From: Ascaris suum
Taxonomy: Eukaryota; Nematoda; Chromadorea; Rhabditida; Ascarididae
Reading direction: 5' to 3'
NCBI GenBank assembly: GCA_013433145.1
Contig: CM024168.1
Location: 16,810,868 to 16,874,867 of the forward strand
Length of the DNA stretch: 64,000 nt
Under the pieces are notes generated by a model that was given only the letters and a program-made list of their open reading frames with translations, did not search any database and was not told where the DNA came from. Positions 1-13,999 of the stretch are shown in pieces (position 1 is the first letter of the stretch; each line of letters opens with the position of its first letter). Both the position numbers and the translations under genes were made by a program.

Positions 1-754
1 ATCCGATGTGAATAATTCTACTTGAATAATTCTATCACTTTTTCTTTCGCCAAATTCCTTTGCTCTTTCATGCATAATTATGCGTATTATAATAAACGAG
101 TATGAATAAAATGTTATAATTGTTGACAGCATTGATGATGGCAATTCATAAAAATTGAATTCCTACTATTAATTTGCCTATTGTAAACGATTGCTTCTGG
201 AGAGAGACGGAAATAAGAGTCTGGAGATAGACTGAAATAAGAGACTGAAATAAGGATCATTCGGGATGGATATGTATGCTTTAAGGCAGAAAACAGTTAC
301 AAAAGCATGCGAAGTATTATTTGCAAGAAATAAGCCGGCAAACCTCGATTTGTTATGTGAATGAAACTTTCTTTGCACTTCATAAGGTAAATTAATTAAG
401 ATCTCTAACTAGAATCGTCAATTCTTCACAAGCCATCGAAATATTCATTCTGTTTATGCTGAGCTAGCATCGCGTTAGACTTTTTCCCGGCTGCATTTTA
501 TAACATCCCTTTCACATCGCCATATAGCTTCCCTAAATAATATTTAGTTTCAGTGCTTATTTTTGAAAGAACGCCTGTTGAGAAGCTCTCTTTTATGAAT
601 AAGGCAGACTTCATTTGTCAGAACTAGATTTAGAGCTTTTTCCCCATCAATAGGATATTGAACGAAGTAAGAAGGATTGCTGCTTCAAAGAAAATTTTTC
701 AGCAAAGGGACTGATGTGACAAGGCTCTTTGCAACCAGAAAATTAAAACATAGG

Positions 755-2085
755 TCATCGATTAGCGCCTATTATATGATCCACCATGCACAAGTCGGTA
801 GTCGAATGAAGGAATTGTTCAGAATTAGATCTACAAGTAATAGATCGTCGATAGACAGAGATCAGGGGAAAAGTTTTGTCGGCAATAATATCAAGGTATA
901 GCAATTCGCAATCGAAGCAAGTCGATGTGGCAACAATCTCAACAGTACGTATATATCCATTTCTTAGTGCAACTATCCCGGTTCCTCTACCGTTCATTTT
1001 AGCTTCCGGTTTGGAAAGAAATAGTTAACAACGTCTATTCACCGGGATGAATGAATCAAGCGCTGAGGGGACAACCATGTTTCCGAAATAAACACTATAT
1101 GAGGCTTTGTTTCGGCGAGTAAAATCTTCAGTTCCGGAAATTTATTGACTACTACTACACTACTTCTATTGAAGTAATCAAGGAAAGAACCTTACTATGT
1201 TGCTGTATATGCACTTTGAGGCTGTCAGATAATAGTTTTCGTGCAACTCCACTCTGGTCAAGGAAAGCCATGAATGCGTTCGTAATGAACGTTGAAAATG
1301 CATCTGCCTTGTTATGCGTCCACCGCATTGTCTCGATTACAAAGTTGCTATTGCGAGAAATTTGTGCAATACCTCCTTCGAGGTGAACTCCGCTCATTTT
1401 CTCCTATATTGATCTCTACTTCGAAGCGTGGAAATACCGATAGTACGCTACTTATGAATGATGCAATCATTTATGGATCAGACCCTTCTCATGTAACTCG
1501 TCAGCAGAATGCATCGGAGGGTACCCATACGCAGTACTTCTGTAGCAGTGACGTCGACGTCCAGCTCCTCAAAGATTGCACTAACTATGGCATTTTTCAC
1601 ATAGCCACGGTTCCGAGCAATATGAGCAGTAGACTCATTGACTCCGGAGAGCACGATCGATCGCTGCTGCACTTTCTTTTCCTCAGCCACTAATAAGGCA
1701 TCAACTACCAGGGTTGAAGACCTGCTAGATGCATGTTTTGTTAGCTCCTCTTTGTGCGGTGCGAGGTTCTTGCCGAATAGTTGTTGTATCGCAAACATTT
1801 GTATTCGCAGCGCAACCATTTGCTCCAACTAAGGTGCCACGGTCCACCGAACCAAGTCTCGAGCATCTCTGAAAGTTCATGCATGGTCGAGCGACGCTTC
1901 TTGGGAATATCGGTATTAAGCAAAAGATTCAGCGAAAAACTCCGAAACGTGGTTCGGAAAATGCAAAATGGCGAATCTCGAACAGTTACCAAAATGACGA
2001 GCACTACCAGCAGATAAATGCTCGACACAAGCGCCTGCGGTCGCAACCAAGCAAAAAGACCCTCGCAATAAGCAGGAAGATTCAA
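755..2085 (-). mobile_element. Decayed non-LTR (LINE-type) retrotransposon
   Basis: Broken open frames on the minus strand follow the order of a LINE. At 1828-1478 a fragment reads 'QRSIVLSGVNES...' and then 'LDVDVTATEVLRMGT', the style of nematode retroelement ORF1-like proteins (a basic 'RSIVISG' strand, then '..V.RMG'). At 997-755 a fragment containing 'RGTGIVALRNGYI', 'SFDCELL'-like 'CFDCELLYLDI' and 'LISVYRR' resembles the endonuclease (EEP) domain, whose usual core is 'RGGGV.I....' followed by 'L.....YRPP'. Frames at 2085-1741 and 1397-1155 lie in the same order and may be part of the same copy. No frame is intact and no reverse transcriptase follows within the window start, so this is an old 5' fragment. 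Family assignment (CR1/RTE-like) is inference. Confidence 0.5.
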
Positions 2086-2112
2086 GCCGGTAGGCGTTTT
2101 AAACTATTTTGA

Positions 2113-3612
2113 AAAAAAAACCCCCCATTTTCAACCGGAAACACAGATCACAAGAGACATATCGTCAATTGCGCAGAGATTTCATATTCTCTGGTTTTCT
2201 TAAAGCATGAATGGAAAATATGCGGCGTTATTTGAAGCTCGCATAGGTATTTGATTGCTCTTATCAATAAATTTTCAATAGCACCTAGGAGAAAATCTCT
2301 CATGAAATAAATGGCTCTACATTGATCGATTGCAATGAGTAAATCTGGTTTCTCATCGTACACGTTAAAATCGTTTAAAATACGCTTATAAAACATTGCG
2401 CTTCGTTTTTGCACACAAGTTGTTTACATTATCGGAGGCTTTCAACAAACATCATTTGATGTTCAATTGCATCTCAAAATGTGATGATATTCCCAACAAA
2501 ATAAGACGATCATGACGCAGTTTTTGTGAATACTTTTCAAGCATCCCAACATCCTGGCATCCTAACGTTCTAGCCTACGTCCTAAATAAGCCGACTGGTC
2601 ATCCCTTTCAACCATCTATTTGATTGTAATGTGAAAAAACATTTGCATCATTTTCGGATAGAATCCACCTTTGCTTATGTCGTTCTGGTGGTAGGCATAT
2701 AGATGTATGCATATCAGTACACACTAGGATATTTACCTGCGGAGGCGGAGCATGCAACAGCTTCCTCATATCCGTTTTCCACGAACCGGCCCTTATATGG
2801 AAACAAAATCCAACGCTGTTTTCCAATGAGTTCTTCGAATGGTGCATGGTTTCGTCCTTGACCACTCCTTATTTTACATGATGCAATTGGTTCGTTGTTT
2901 TCGAATTAATTTTCCATTTCGCTTCTACGACATTGGTTAGTAGTCTTCGGCAACTCAAATGCCTATCACTTGAAGCCTAGTAAATACCCTAGAAAAATGG
3001 GACTGTCTTCCAATATAAGGACATTTGTTTTCAAGAAAAAAAAACTGGATTTCCGGAAGCCAATGCGCTTCGTTAATAAGTGAATTCGCCCCAAGATTCG
3101 TTGATCATTACAACTCTATTAGCAGCTTTTTGAGCACCATTTCCGAATGGACTAGTTTTAATAGCAACGTGAAGAGGTGCCTTGCTCAATTCCTAGGCTT
3201 TGTATGGCGCAGTGCAACTTAATCATAATTTGGTTAGCTGAATACCATGGGAGGGATCCTTTTCTTTGTGGGATGACAGCTTGTTTGACAAAAAAAATGA
3301 GTCCTTTCACAAACGCATCAATAATGCTTGATAAGCAACATCCATCCTTCTTGATCCTTTGTGGCTATTTAGGTATGAAGCCCAATGGTAGTTTAAATGC
3401 TCTTAGCCAGGTATCACGTCACTGCGGAGGATGAAACCTTGGATGTGTGCTCAACAAAATGTGCTATTGTTCAACCGTTCATGACTAAGCTAGAGGTTGC
3501 TCAGGGCATTAACTGCTAACAGCGCAGCTGAAGACAAAAGGGCAAAAATCCTTTACGGTGTCTATATACTATAGCGTACGTATTCCTCATATGTAGTATT
3601 CTTGTCGTTCAG
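2113..3612. other. Gene-poor stretch, no supported gene
   Basis: Short open frames occur on both strands (for example 2865-2608 minus and 3177-3434 plus), but none has flanking splice signals that join in phase to a neighbour. Some may be further retroelement debris next to the 0.7-2.1 kb LINE. The first exon, carrying the start codon of the gene at 3613, should lie somewhere here or further upstream; I could not find it. Confidence 0.4.
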
Positions 3613-6600
3613 GGAATCTTCTTGCATATAGCCGGAATAACTTCTGCATTTGGATGCCTTGGTGGCGGAGATAGCGGATGTTGTCAACCCTCGCCATCAA
3701 TAAACTGTGGATTTAGGCCGACGTGCTCATTCTCGCAATCAAGGTCAGACTTCTTTTCGTTCATTTACTCCTCTCAAAAACAAATCGGGCACATCGTTTC
3801 AAACGCAAAATCATCCAATTGCCTCCTGCCGAACCTCTCATTCCACTGACATTTAGAAGTTGTCTTCCGATGAAAGAGTACTAAGATGTTTATGAAGTTG
3901 TTAGTGGGGGCACACTTTTTTTGGATTTACCAATTGAGACCTGAAAAGCATCGCTATTCTTTTGATAATAAAAACTATAAATAACACGAATGAAAAGCTA
4001 AAATCCATTAACGTATATAAAATATAAATAGATGATAGTTTTAATTAATCAAAGAAGTTTTTTTTTTGGTGCGCAAAATGAACACACCTAAGAGATGCAC
4101 AATTTGGAAATCTTTGACGAGTAGACGAAACAAAGTTAAAATGAGGCAGCAAATTCGATGTGTGTAATGCTTGCACTGTATGCTAATTGCTTTCCTAAAT
4201 CTAATTGCCACCCATACAAGGTGATTTTCATTTTTATGCACCTTAATTCTCAGTGTAACGAGAGTCGCATAAATTAATAAAGAGGTTTTTTTTTCTCTCA
4301 CCACTCGCACACTTTGGAAATTAATAACGTTATGTACTGATCGATAAGCTTTTTAATGCAGTTCGAATTTCTGCTTAGAAGGATTTATTTAATTAAGGAA
4401 CGCATTATTCAATATGTAATTACACGATTAAATTTTCGATAAGTTTATATGTAGGAAGCATTCACATACCTGAGACACCTGTCGCACGAATTTATTTCTA
4501 AAGGGTGTAACAGATGTGATAGAATGGCCTGTTGTATTCGTGCACGTTAGCTTCAACATCAGAAATTTCCGATTTGATTTTTGAGCAAATTTTAATTAAG
4601 GTGGTACTTCCATATTTGGAAATATTCTGCCAACTTTTATGTTATCGGTTTTCTTCCCGCTTCTTTAAGCAAGTTCTTTTTAGCTACACTTCGTCGTACG
4701 TGTTTCCACATTTCAACTATGGCCGGTATGGACAAAATAGCTATCTGCCCCGTTCTCAACAGCAGTCAGTAATCACACCCATTGGTGGGTTTCATGCCTC
4801 TCCAGGCCTTGGACCAAACTCTCTCCATCAACCGCACCATCTGCCACACTTTAATAGCCCCAGCGGCCTTGATCTTTATAATCCACTTCGCTCATCCTAC
4901 TCAGTACCCCAAATAAACCAAGTTCCACGGACGTTGTTTAATAACCGTTATCAAGGCCAGTTTCTCGACACATCTTATGCTGGCACAAGTATCAATGACA
5001 TTTCAGCCGCTTCGTATCCGGTAGCCCAATCACGTGAAAGTGGTGCATTGTCACCATATGCAGATCCATTCACAAGTGTAGACGAACTCCTGGGTCGCTC
5101 AAGTGTGGAAAGTGAAATCGAAGTGAGAGGCCTTTCGTCCGAAAACCAGCAGGCCAATGAAGCACCAAAGGTATCATATGGATCGTCTCCAATCAACGAA
5201 CTCGCTCCATCTCGGCCATTCTCAGCTGTACTTGCCAACAGGACAGGTATCGTCCCACGTACTTTGTCAAACATGTCATCAGCAATCAACGACATGTCAT
5301 CAATGCCACGACGCTCATTCAGTGGAAGTTATTCTACAGCTCAATCAATGAAACTTTCATTTCCTGCAAATAATCCCGATACAGCTTGGCAAACCGGCGC
5401 CAAAGAACCCCAAACATCTGTGGAGACAGTTCCAAACGAATTGACGCAATCGTTATACGAGGGTATTTCTCCCGTAGCGGCCTCTTCATCGCCGTTCATA
5501 AATCAGCGGCGAAAGTCTCCGAACAGACAAGCGAAAGCATCACTGCAAATTCAGCAAGCACCTATTTTTTCATACAAGCCTACAAAAAAACTTATGCATG
5601 ACTCTCAAATTGCGAGGCTATGGCTGCAATGAAAGTAAGTTTGTGTAGTACTCAATTTGCATGAATTTTTTCAAACAACTAGTTATCTGCATGAATTTGA
5701 AAATCCTGTATTATTGCACAGTAATAGAATATTACAATTATGGTTGCAACGAATTATTACATATTGCTCGAAGAAAATTTGCATCTTATTCGCTGCTGAA
5801 AATTTCCATTTGCAAAACGTATCAGCGGTTAGAACGTTTGCAACAGTCCGTATATGGTTCCTCTATAGCGATCGTGCGAAAAACAACTTGAGCTAGAACT
5901 TGCAGTTGATGGTTAGAATGCATGCAATAGGAGACCGACTGTGTCAACAACCTCAAGTGATCCTTACCTTTCCAAAGCGTTAGGGCCATTTCAACGTGCC
6001 GGAAAGCTTAAATGCATTTTGCAATTGACCGCAGTTTCGCTTTGTACCAGTCGAGTCATAAAAGCACCAGCAATCTGGAAGATTTGTACAGATAGTACGT
6101 TGGTTTAAAAATTAAATATGCCGCTCATATTTTATTACTCATTTTTATTATTTTTCGATTATTAAAAAGTCTGCTAATTTGATGAAAAAAAAAACGTTTA
6201 AAAAAGTGTAGGTCAGATTTTGCCAGATCCTTTAGCGGACTTAAGTAAGAAAAGAAATTCAAGATTTCATATCGTATTTACAGCCGACTTATCAAACTAG
6301 ATGAAAGTAATCTTCAGAAAGCTAAGTAACATTCACTGTAACTTCGCAGTCTATTCTCGAAGAAAAATCGCGAATTCCTGCTCAAGATGTGCGAATGGGC
6401 ATGATAAATGGCCGACACTGCAAAATACTCAATCTGCAAGCTGTTTTTACTCTACGAATTCATCAGACCTCTAAACGATCATTCACTTTGATTGCATGTT
6501 AGTTAAATGTTAGTTAGTTAATTGCATGTTAGTTAAAGATCATTCACTTTTATATTTTCTTTCAGCGAAATTACCCACGAAGGATCGTGCCATATAGGCC

Positions 6601-6829
6601 GATAACATTTGTGCAGTTTTCAAATTCATCCCAAATATCAACTTTTGCTTCTTTACAGGAAATCAATCCGATATCGCATAGTGCGCGTTGTTTTATGGGA
6701 TCGAACGGCTGTGTAAACTGCACACCAAAACGATTGTTTGTGTTGGCATGCGTGCAATCAGCCGAATGTCAAATTGCCGAAGGGGATATATTGAAACGTC
6801 TGCAGCATATAATCATATTGGTGAATTAG
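3613..6829 (+). CDS. Secreted-type Ser/Asn/Pro-rich protein with Cys-containing ends (5' incomplete, frameshifted)
   Basis: Five exons join in phase: 3613-3743, 4684-5634, 5722-5849, 6350-6442 and 6566-6829 (stop TAG 6827-6829). Exon 1 begins with a hydrophobic stretch (GILLHIAGITSAFGC) that looks like the end of a signal peptide, then a Gly/Cys/Pro segment (GGGDSGCCQPSPSINCG). The long second exon encodes about 310 residues rich in Ser, Pro, Asn, Gln and Tyr with no obvious domain. Exons 3-5 encode 'GYGCNE'/'NYGCNELL' repeats and a last block with CFMGSNGCVNC and CVQSAEC. The acceptors CAG|3613, TAG|4684, CAG|5722, CAG|6350 and CAG|6566 and the donor gtaagt at 5635 are good; the donor at 6443 (gttttt) is weak. 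Reading from exon 2 into exon 3 needs one base fewer in the A7 run at 5584-5590; otherwise a TGA falls at 5630. The Gly/Cys/Pro head recalls nematode ground-like/hedgehog-related proteins, but I could not confirm a Ground-like domain. The start codon is missing. Confidence 0.5.
6474..6552. repeat. Short nested direct repeats inside the last intron
   Basis: The block contains 'gatcattcacttt' twice (near 6477 and 6539) and 'attgcatgttagttaa' twice, with an extra 'atgttagtta' between them. It looks like a local slippage or tandem-duplication product and sits just upstream of the acceptor at 6566. Confidence 0.7.
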
Positions 6830-6914
6830 GCTGTGGGTGAAATTTGCAGATTCGATGATGTGGACTGCATCCGCCAGTGCTCAGTGCTGTAGATTCTAAA
6901 GTTTAAACGTTTGA

Positions 6915-7926
<1,012 letters not shown>

Positions 7927-8031
7927 CTAGATTGCTGCCGTCACGTTCTTCAATTGAGCTGAAATGTATGCGAGTAATGGTGCGTACTCATCAATGAGCC
8001 GATGATGAATGCCTCCAAGCAAATTTTCGTG
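7927..8031 (-). CDS. Terminal exon of an unrecognised gene
   Basis: A good acceptor (acatattttag, just above 8031) opens a phase-0 frame of 34 codons to TAG at 7929-7927. It reads HENLLGGIHHRLIDEYAP and then an amphipathic helix ending ISAQLKNVTAAI. Composition and the AATAAA 52 bp downstream support a real 3' end. I found no in-phase upstream exon between 8.1 and 9.3 kb, so the rest may be further upstream or decayed. I do not recognise the family. Confidence 0.45.
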   Translation of the reverse strand, partial: HENLLGGIHHRLIDEYAPLLAYISAQLKNVTAAI

Positions 8032-8903
8032 CTAAAATATGTCGGCCACTACCTCCGGGTTTTAGTTGTTTGATCACGACGAACCGAATTGATGCAAACA
8101 TCGCCGAATCGTAACTCGTAACTTCATTTTTCAGCGATCACACATAGCGGTACTAAATTTAATGAAATGTCTTCTGTTGAAAGAGTATGTTATCCGTCAA
8201 GACGCGGGTTCTATAATTAGAAAGTATTGTCTGGGAAATGAAAAATATATCACTGATAAGATTCGATGAAACATTCATACAACAGAGGAATTTTTTTTAG
8301 AGAGGCGTCCAAATAACAGCGATGAGAATAAAAATTTAAAAAACGGAGCCCCCTTCGATCGTTATCTAATTGCCAGGCAAACATTATTACTAATGAGATC
8401 AAAGCACACTGATGTTTCCTCAGCCAGGCAGTTATGGCAACAAAGTCATCACTTCATAGTTTGCTTCAAAGTCAATTTTGCTCTATGTTTGTCTCCTATT
8501 TCTCTCCTATTTTCAACAATTTATTCAGCTCAGTATTGGTAGAAATTCATTTCATCTCTCACGTTGAGTGTTTATTATATATCATAAAGGTTATACATCA
8601 ATAATGCTTGTAGTTTTTGTGTTAAAAACTAATTGATCTTACTGTAAATTTGCCCATATTATTACTTAGTTGAGCATTTGAAATAGCATGTATGACGAGA
8701 AGAAATAATTGTGTTTGCATTTCCAGAAATTATCTATTTCATGAGGTCATATCCGTTATATTTATCAAATTATATTTAACAGGTTATATCGAATTCATAG
8801 CTAACCTCTTGAATTTTTTTCTTTTAGCAGCCTATTTTTCGACTTGCCGTTCTTCGATTACAGCTTACAATTCGTTGAAAAATAAATTTCTTTTTACTCA
8901 CAG

Positions 8904-9025
8904 TTCAATTCAACAAATATCGCGCAATGAAGGAATTTCCACAACGAGATGAAGTTAGCACATATCGCCTTGGCGACGTAACATCGTTCATTGAGTGGCT
9001 GGCTAATATATGGCGCTCTCCATAA
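8904..9025 (+). CDS. Candidate exon, unrecognised
   Basis: The acceptor tttttactcacag opens a frame containing MKEFPQRDEVSTYRLGD and then FIEWLANIWRSP before TAA at 9023. A possible donor (GAC|gtaaca) follows YRLGD. Coding-like composition and a good acceptor are the only evidence. It does not join in phase to the candidate at 9240. Confidence 0.25.
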
Positions 9026-9239
9026 TCACTTTCGATTATTTCTTACTTTTACAATTATCAAAAGGTGTTTATATTAGCACAAACTGAAATAGCGCAACTT
9101 TTTGGAACTAATGTCGACGTTTTTTCAGCGTCTACACTCTGACGCTAAATTCGTCTGTCATTTTAGTAACTTTTATTGTGGGCTATATCCGCAGTAAAAA
9201 GAACAAATATAATTAGTAAATACGAATAATTGCAGCACA

Positions 9240-9455
9240 ATGGGTGCGCCGCTGTTCGCTTCTTGGTCATCACCACTCAATTCTCATGAATTCGATGTAA
9301 TTAAGTGTAGCACAGAAGATGCGGGTTATAATTGGCAGTACAAGGAAACATTCATTCGATCAGATAAGGAAATTGAATCGATGATAAATGAAGCCATTAA
9401 GTTTTCGCATGGAACATATTTGAATGACTTAGGCAAGATTGCCAGCTATCTATAA
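9240..9455 (+). CDS. Candidate small ORF/exon (71 codons), unrecognised
   Basis: A true ATG (9240) just after a TTGCAG acceptor-like site opens a 71-residue frame (MGAPLFASWSSPLNSHEF...) ending TAA at 9453-9455. A donor-like gtaata and, 49 bp on, a very good acceptor (ttctcggtcatttctag) follow at about 9461-9509. The sequence after that acceptor reads FVSTGAIASDDDVQIW, a WD40-repeat-like strand, then a stop. This may be a small gene, or the remains of a WD40 gene. Function unknown. Confidence 0.3.
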   Translation: MGAPLFASWSSPLNSHEFDVIKCSTEDAGYNWQYKETFIRSDKEIESMINEAIKFSHGTYLNDLGKIASYL

Positions 9456-9509
9456 ATACGTAATAATTCTCTTTGTTTTCTTTCTTCCATTTTCTCGGTC
9501 ATTTCTAGG

Positions 9510-12227
9510 TGACAAGTTCGTCTCAACAGGAGCAATAGCGAGTGATGATGATGTGCAAATATGGTAGGATGTTCTTGGGATGGAAAGGTGAAAGTGTTCC
9601 AGGGTAGATATTGAAGAGGGAGATAAAAATGAAGAGTTTGCGCTGTGAACATCCATGCATTTAGCGTATGGCGACTAGAAAACGGGTTAAGCGTGCCGCC
9701 AAATGCAAAAATGGAGAGGAAGGACCTGCACAAGCAAATATAGCAAACCGAAGTGTTCAGTGAATCTCATGCAAATTAGTGAATATTACAAATTATGCAC
9801 TTCTCTCCGGAATGCCAAATTAGGCACTTCTCTCTTATGTGTTTAAGTCAACTTAACTGTACGTTGGCTTTAAGAGTTATGAATGGTGATTCGGTGATAT
9901 TTCGTTCACCATATCGCCGCCGCATAACACATTACGCAAGGTAGTCATCTTTCATAAATTTTTAGAGCATTTTTTAAAAATCTGTTAATTCTCATTTATA
10001 CAATCATCTCATCAAAAAACACTAAAAGCAACAAAAGTCGGCGAAAACAAATGAAATCCATTGAAGAAGTTTGAAATGAGAAACGTTGAAGTTGTTAAGA
10101 ATAGCCATCACTTTATTACGAAAACTTACCCCAATTCTTTCTACTATATTTCTTGAATATAACGCATAATGTGTATTCTCGGTGGAATTTTTCACCCACA
10201 AATGCATTACTCATAAATACAATTACATAATATCAATCTGTACGATTGAAATGTTCGTTTAATGATGTAATATTAATTTTTTAACAAAATTTTGCATCAC
10301 CTTCCGCAATATTCATAAACGATAACTCGTTTAAGTTTTTTTTATTCGTCATTCACTTCGATTAAAATCTGCTATTTTTATGTGGAGCATTTTTAAACGA
10401 AATATATTTTTGTATTTGCCAATAAAATCAATATGATGAATAGTTTCGATATTTTATACGATAATATATCATTCAATTGCGTTATAAATTTTAACTATTG
10501 AAAGGCTATCGGCGTATTTCATTGCTAAACATCATTTGTTCAATAAAAGCGCTATGAATCTTTTCGTATGAATCATAGTGAAATTCAATATAAATAACGC
10601 ATGAATAATGCGTGATAAACAAATGCAAATGGGTATTAAACTATTTTTTCAATTAAAAAACGGAAAAAATTCGATGTGAATAAGTCAGCGTTTTAATGAT
10701 TTTAAAATTTCTTCATAATAAGAGTTACTCGTCAGCTGATTGCAATTCATTGAGAAATTGCCCAACTTCTTAAATTGTTCGGCACAAAACGGCTAATAAA
10801 AACCTCCTAGGAAATTTTTATACTATATGTTATTCTGTCGTAAAAATGATGATATTGAATGGAAATTTTGATAGAGATTTCTTGCCATCGAAATGTCATT
10901 CAAATTTTTCTGAACTATCCGAATGAAAATAATGCAATTGGAGCTCATAGCATCCGATGTAATAGTTACGCATTGTAATCTTACGGCATATTCGGCGTCA
11001 AATCGTTGACCTGCTCATTAAAACTGCCAACATTTCCGTTCGTTGGAAAACTGCGTTATACTAGGTTTACATCGGAAAAAGCATTTTGCAACCTACAAGC
11101 GGAAATCCGAAAATATGTGATCGAAATTCCGTTCCAACCATTATTCTTGCACCGAGCGATAGCCGATGCCAATATATCTTTGACCGTAGAGGTCAACAGT
11201 TAAATTTTCGTTTTATTAGGCAACAGATCTAATAGTTTATATGCAGGTGAAATCATGAAAACGACAGTGCTATAGGTGTATTGCCCATTATCGTTTATGT
11301 GAGCAGAGCATTCTAACTCTCCTTGTTCTGTAGTATAACTGTGTCTGGAATGCTCAGAATAGAGATCGACTGTATACCATTTTGAACAAATATCAGACTT
11401 TTGTCTTAAACTCAAGTTTTTCCTCCTCGAATAAACACCCATTTCTCAAGCTGCTACTGCTGGTGCGGATGTCTTCACCAAATACCATCATTGCTTTTAT
11501 TCTCAGCTCAGTACTTCTGTATGCTTTTTACACAATTATATAGGAAAATTCCATCAACAATCATAAAGCATAGTTTTACAGAGCTTATAATCATCGGCTG
11601 GCCTGAGAGGACATTGATGAATGAATTTCAATGGAAGAAATGCTATGAAAATTAGCCGCATATTGGAAATATTGTTTTCAACGTGTCGTTAAACGTTTGC
11701 ACTGCATTAAAAAAAATATCCTTCTAAAAGAGAGCAATAAAATAGCTTAATAGCACAATGAAATATGATTTTTGCTTACATTATATCATAAAATATGGCC
11801 CGTCTATGAGACATTTATAATAGAGCAATAAAATATTCCCATGAAAAATTGTATTATAAGACAAAACGTTTAAAATTATTTATAGATGAGAATTCTTGTT
11901 GAATGCTTATCACTTGTTGATATATTCAATATAAGCTAGCTAAAGTATTCTAACATAAGCTATATTGCATTTCATTTTAACGATCTTCAATCGTTAACTC
12001 GTGAAAATTATAGAACTATGGAAATGGAGATTGTTAGAAACATGGTAGGCGGCGACCAATTGCATTTGTGACGTCTGTAAAACGAAGGGGATGGTGGTGA
12101 GCGGTTAAGCATTCCTCTTCCTATAAGAAGGAAGTAGAGCCTGAACCGAGAATCTTACATCAATGATACGTTCTTTCTGAAAAGAATATGAGAGTATTTA
12201 CTCGTTGCAATATTGCTTTATATATAG
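9510..12227. other. Gene-poor AT-rich stretch
   Basis: No exon has a convincing acceptor and donor. The interval 11006-11442 has coding-like composition on both strands (plus: 'EIRKYVIEIPFQPLFLHRAI'; minus: 'GELECSAHINDNGQYTYST', faintly Ig-like), but without phase-matched neighbours. I treat it as possible pseudogene debris. Confidence 0.35.
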
Positions 12228-12590
12228 TGCAATGTTATGGATCTTGAGAATGTTCCTTTATTGTTTATTCATCTTAAAGGCTTTGTCCAGATGCATAAAC
12301 ATGTCGAAGGTTTGAAAGCAAAAGACACTATTGTAATATTAGAAAGAGCGGACAATATTCCGCTAGCAGCACAGGATCCTCGATATTCGTTCACTCACGA
12401 AAAGCAGTACGAAACAATGAAAGAAACGCACAGAGGGTAAAATTACAGCCCAGCTATGTGAGTACGATAGCGATGATGCCACACTAATCTCAAAATGATT
12501 GGCCGAAAGCCTTGTCGTAAAAAAGCAACCGCCGACGATTTGCAACCGAGCTATCGTTAGTGAAGTTTAGCTTCATAAACGAATCTTCCC
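12228..12590 (+). pseudogene. Probable pseudogene fragment, family unknown
   Basis: An acceptor (ctttatatatag) at 12227 opens a 69-codon frame with strongly coding-like sequence (CNVMDLENVPLLFIHLKGF..., then DTIVILERADNIPLAAQDP) to about 12436. From there the coding signal moves to another frame (EGKITAQLCEYDSDDATLISK), meets an in-frame TGA, and resumes in that same frame (LAESLVVKKQPPTICNRAIV) to a TAG. One frameshift plus one internal stop over about 360 bp, with coding composition throughout, suggests a decayed gene. A donor-like GG|gtaaaa sits exactly at the frame break, so a spliced exon ending there is the alternative. Confidence 0.4.
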
Positions 12591-13999
12591 CATACGAATT
12601 GTGCTACTATTTTTTTAAAGCGGAATTACAATAAAATAACGCAAATACAATAAATTTGCTGGTGCAAATACCGTCTCTTTGATTGCTGGAAGAAACTCCA
12701 TGCTACAAGATATATTTTATCAAACAGAGCACCAAAATGATCCAAGTCGAATCAGAACAATTTTTTCCCCTATCTGAAATTACCTTTCATATAGTTAAGT
12801 TCTACTCAACTCATAAACTCCACAGATCAGATGACGGCGGATTCAATTAAATAAGATCCTTTTAGGAATGATCAATTGACTGCAGTTGAAGGACAAAGCG
12901 CTGCTTTAGAACGCTTGTGCTGAGTCAACAAGAGAGAATAGAGCACACCGTATGCTCAAGATTGTGGAAAGCTCCGGAAAACTTTTTAGCTCTTTCGTTT
13001 TATACACTTGCGCATATTTGCTGTTTCATCGACCGAGCAGCCTCTCGTAAGCCTTGTTGTTTCAATCTGCGAACGACAAAGTATACGGTAACAAGATCTC
13101 CCAGATGCAGCTTCCAATAGAAAATGACCTTTCCTCCCATCGTTTTGTTAGGATCTATTACAATCTCAATAAGTTCATCGAAGCTGAAGGTATAAAGAAA
13201 AAATGCTCATGCCAGCTTTGGTTTTTAACCGGTCGCATGTGGAATGCTGGAATTTTTGACCGCTGTATTGCACACAACCTTGTGGTTATTCCTACGAGGA
13301 AGTGGTTATTGCTCATGGTTTCGGATATTAAAGGAAACCGTAAATGGGAATGGCAAGGAGTTGGAAAAAGCGAATGGCATGTTGTTTCTTGGTAGGAATG
13401 AATCTACCGAATTTTCATCACGATGTTTTTTCGTCGCAATGTCCAGTCTGCAGTACTCAGCGATGGGTACGCTTCCTAGTTTCTCTCCTTATATCGTCAA
13501 CAAAGAACCCTTCACCAAAGCAAGAACTTTCCGATAATATTTCGGTTACTGCGAAATTATCTGATAAATGCCTTTTCCAAGTTAAGTGCAGCAAATCTTC
13601 GTTCGAATTCGTAGCTTAGAAATACATTCCTTTGTTCGCTATTAAACTTTTCCTCAACGAAATAAAAGGAGCTTAGGCTCCAGGAGTGCTATCAACACAG
13701 AAAATTTGCAGATCTCAACACTCTCTGTTCCAGGGTCGGTCTCTATAGGATCAAAACCTTCTGTAGATATACCAGAAAGTTTTATTACTTCGTGATAAGG
13801 ACCACTGTCCTAGAGGATCAAGAACAAGCTTCGAAACATTCATTAAAATGCAGTTTCTGACTTCGGTCATGTGTTGCAAATTCAGATTGCTGCTGATTTT
13901 ATTTCCATTTACTGGTTCTGCTTTGCTATTTCCTCAAATGTCCTTACGCTTCTTAACCTTCCAGAATTCTTTCCATGTCTTCCACGTTTTTTTCTACAG

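Noticed and set aside
4975..5295. 106-residue minus-strand frame
   Set aside because: Shadow of the long Ser/Pro-rich exon on the plus strand.
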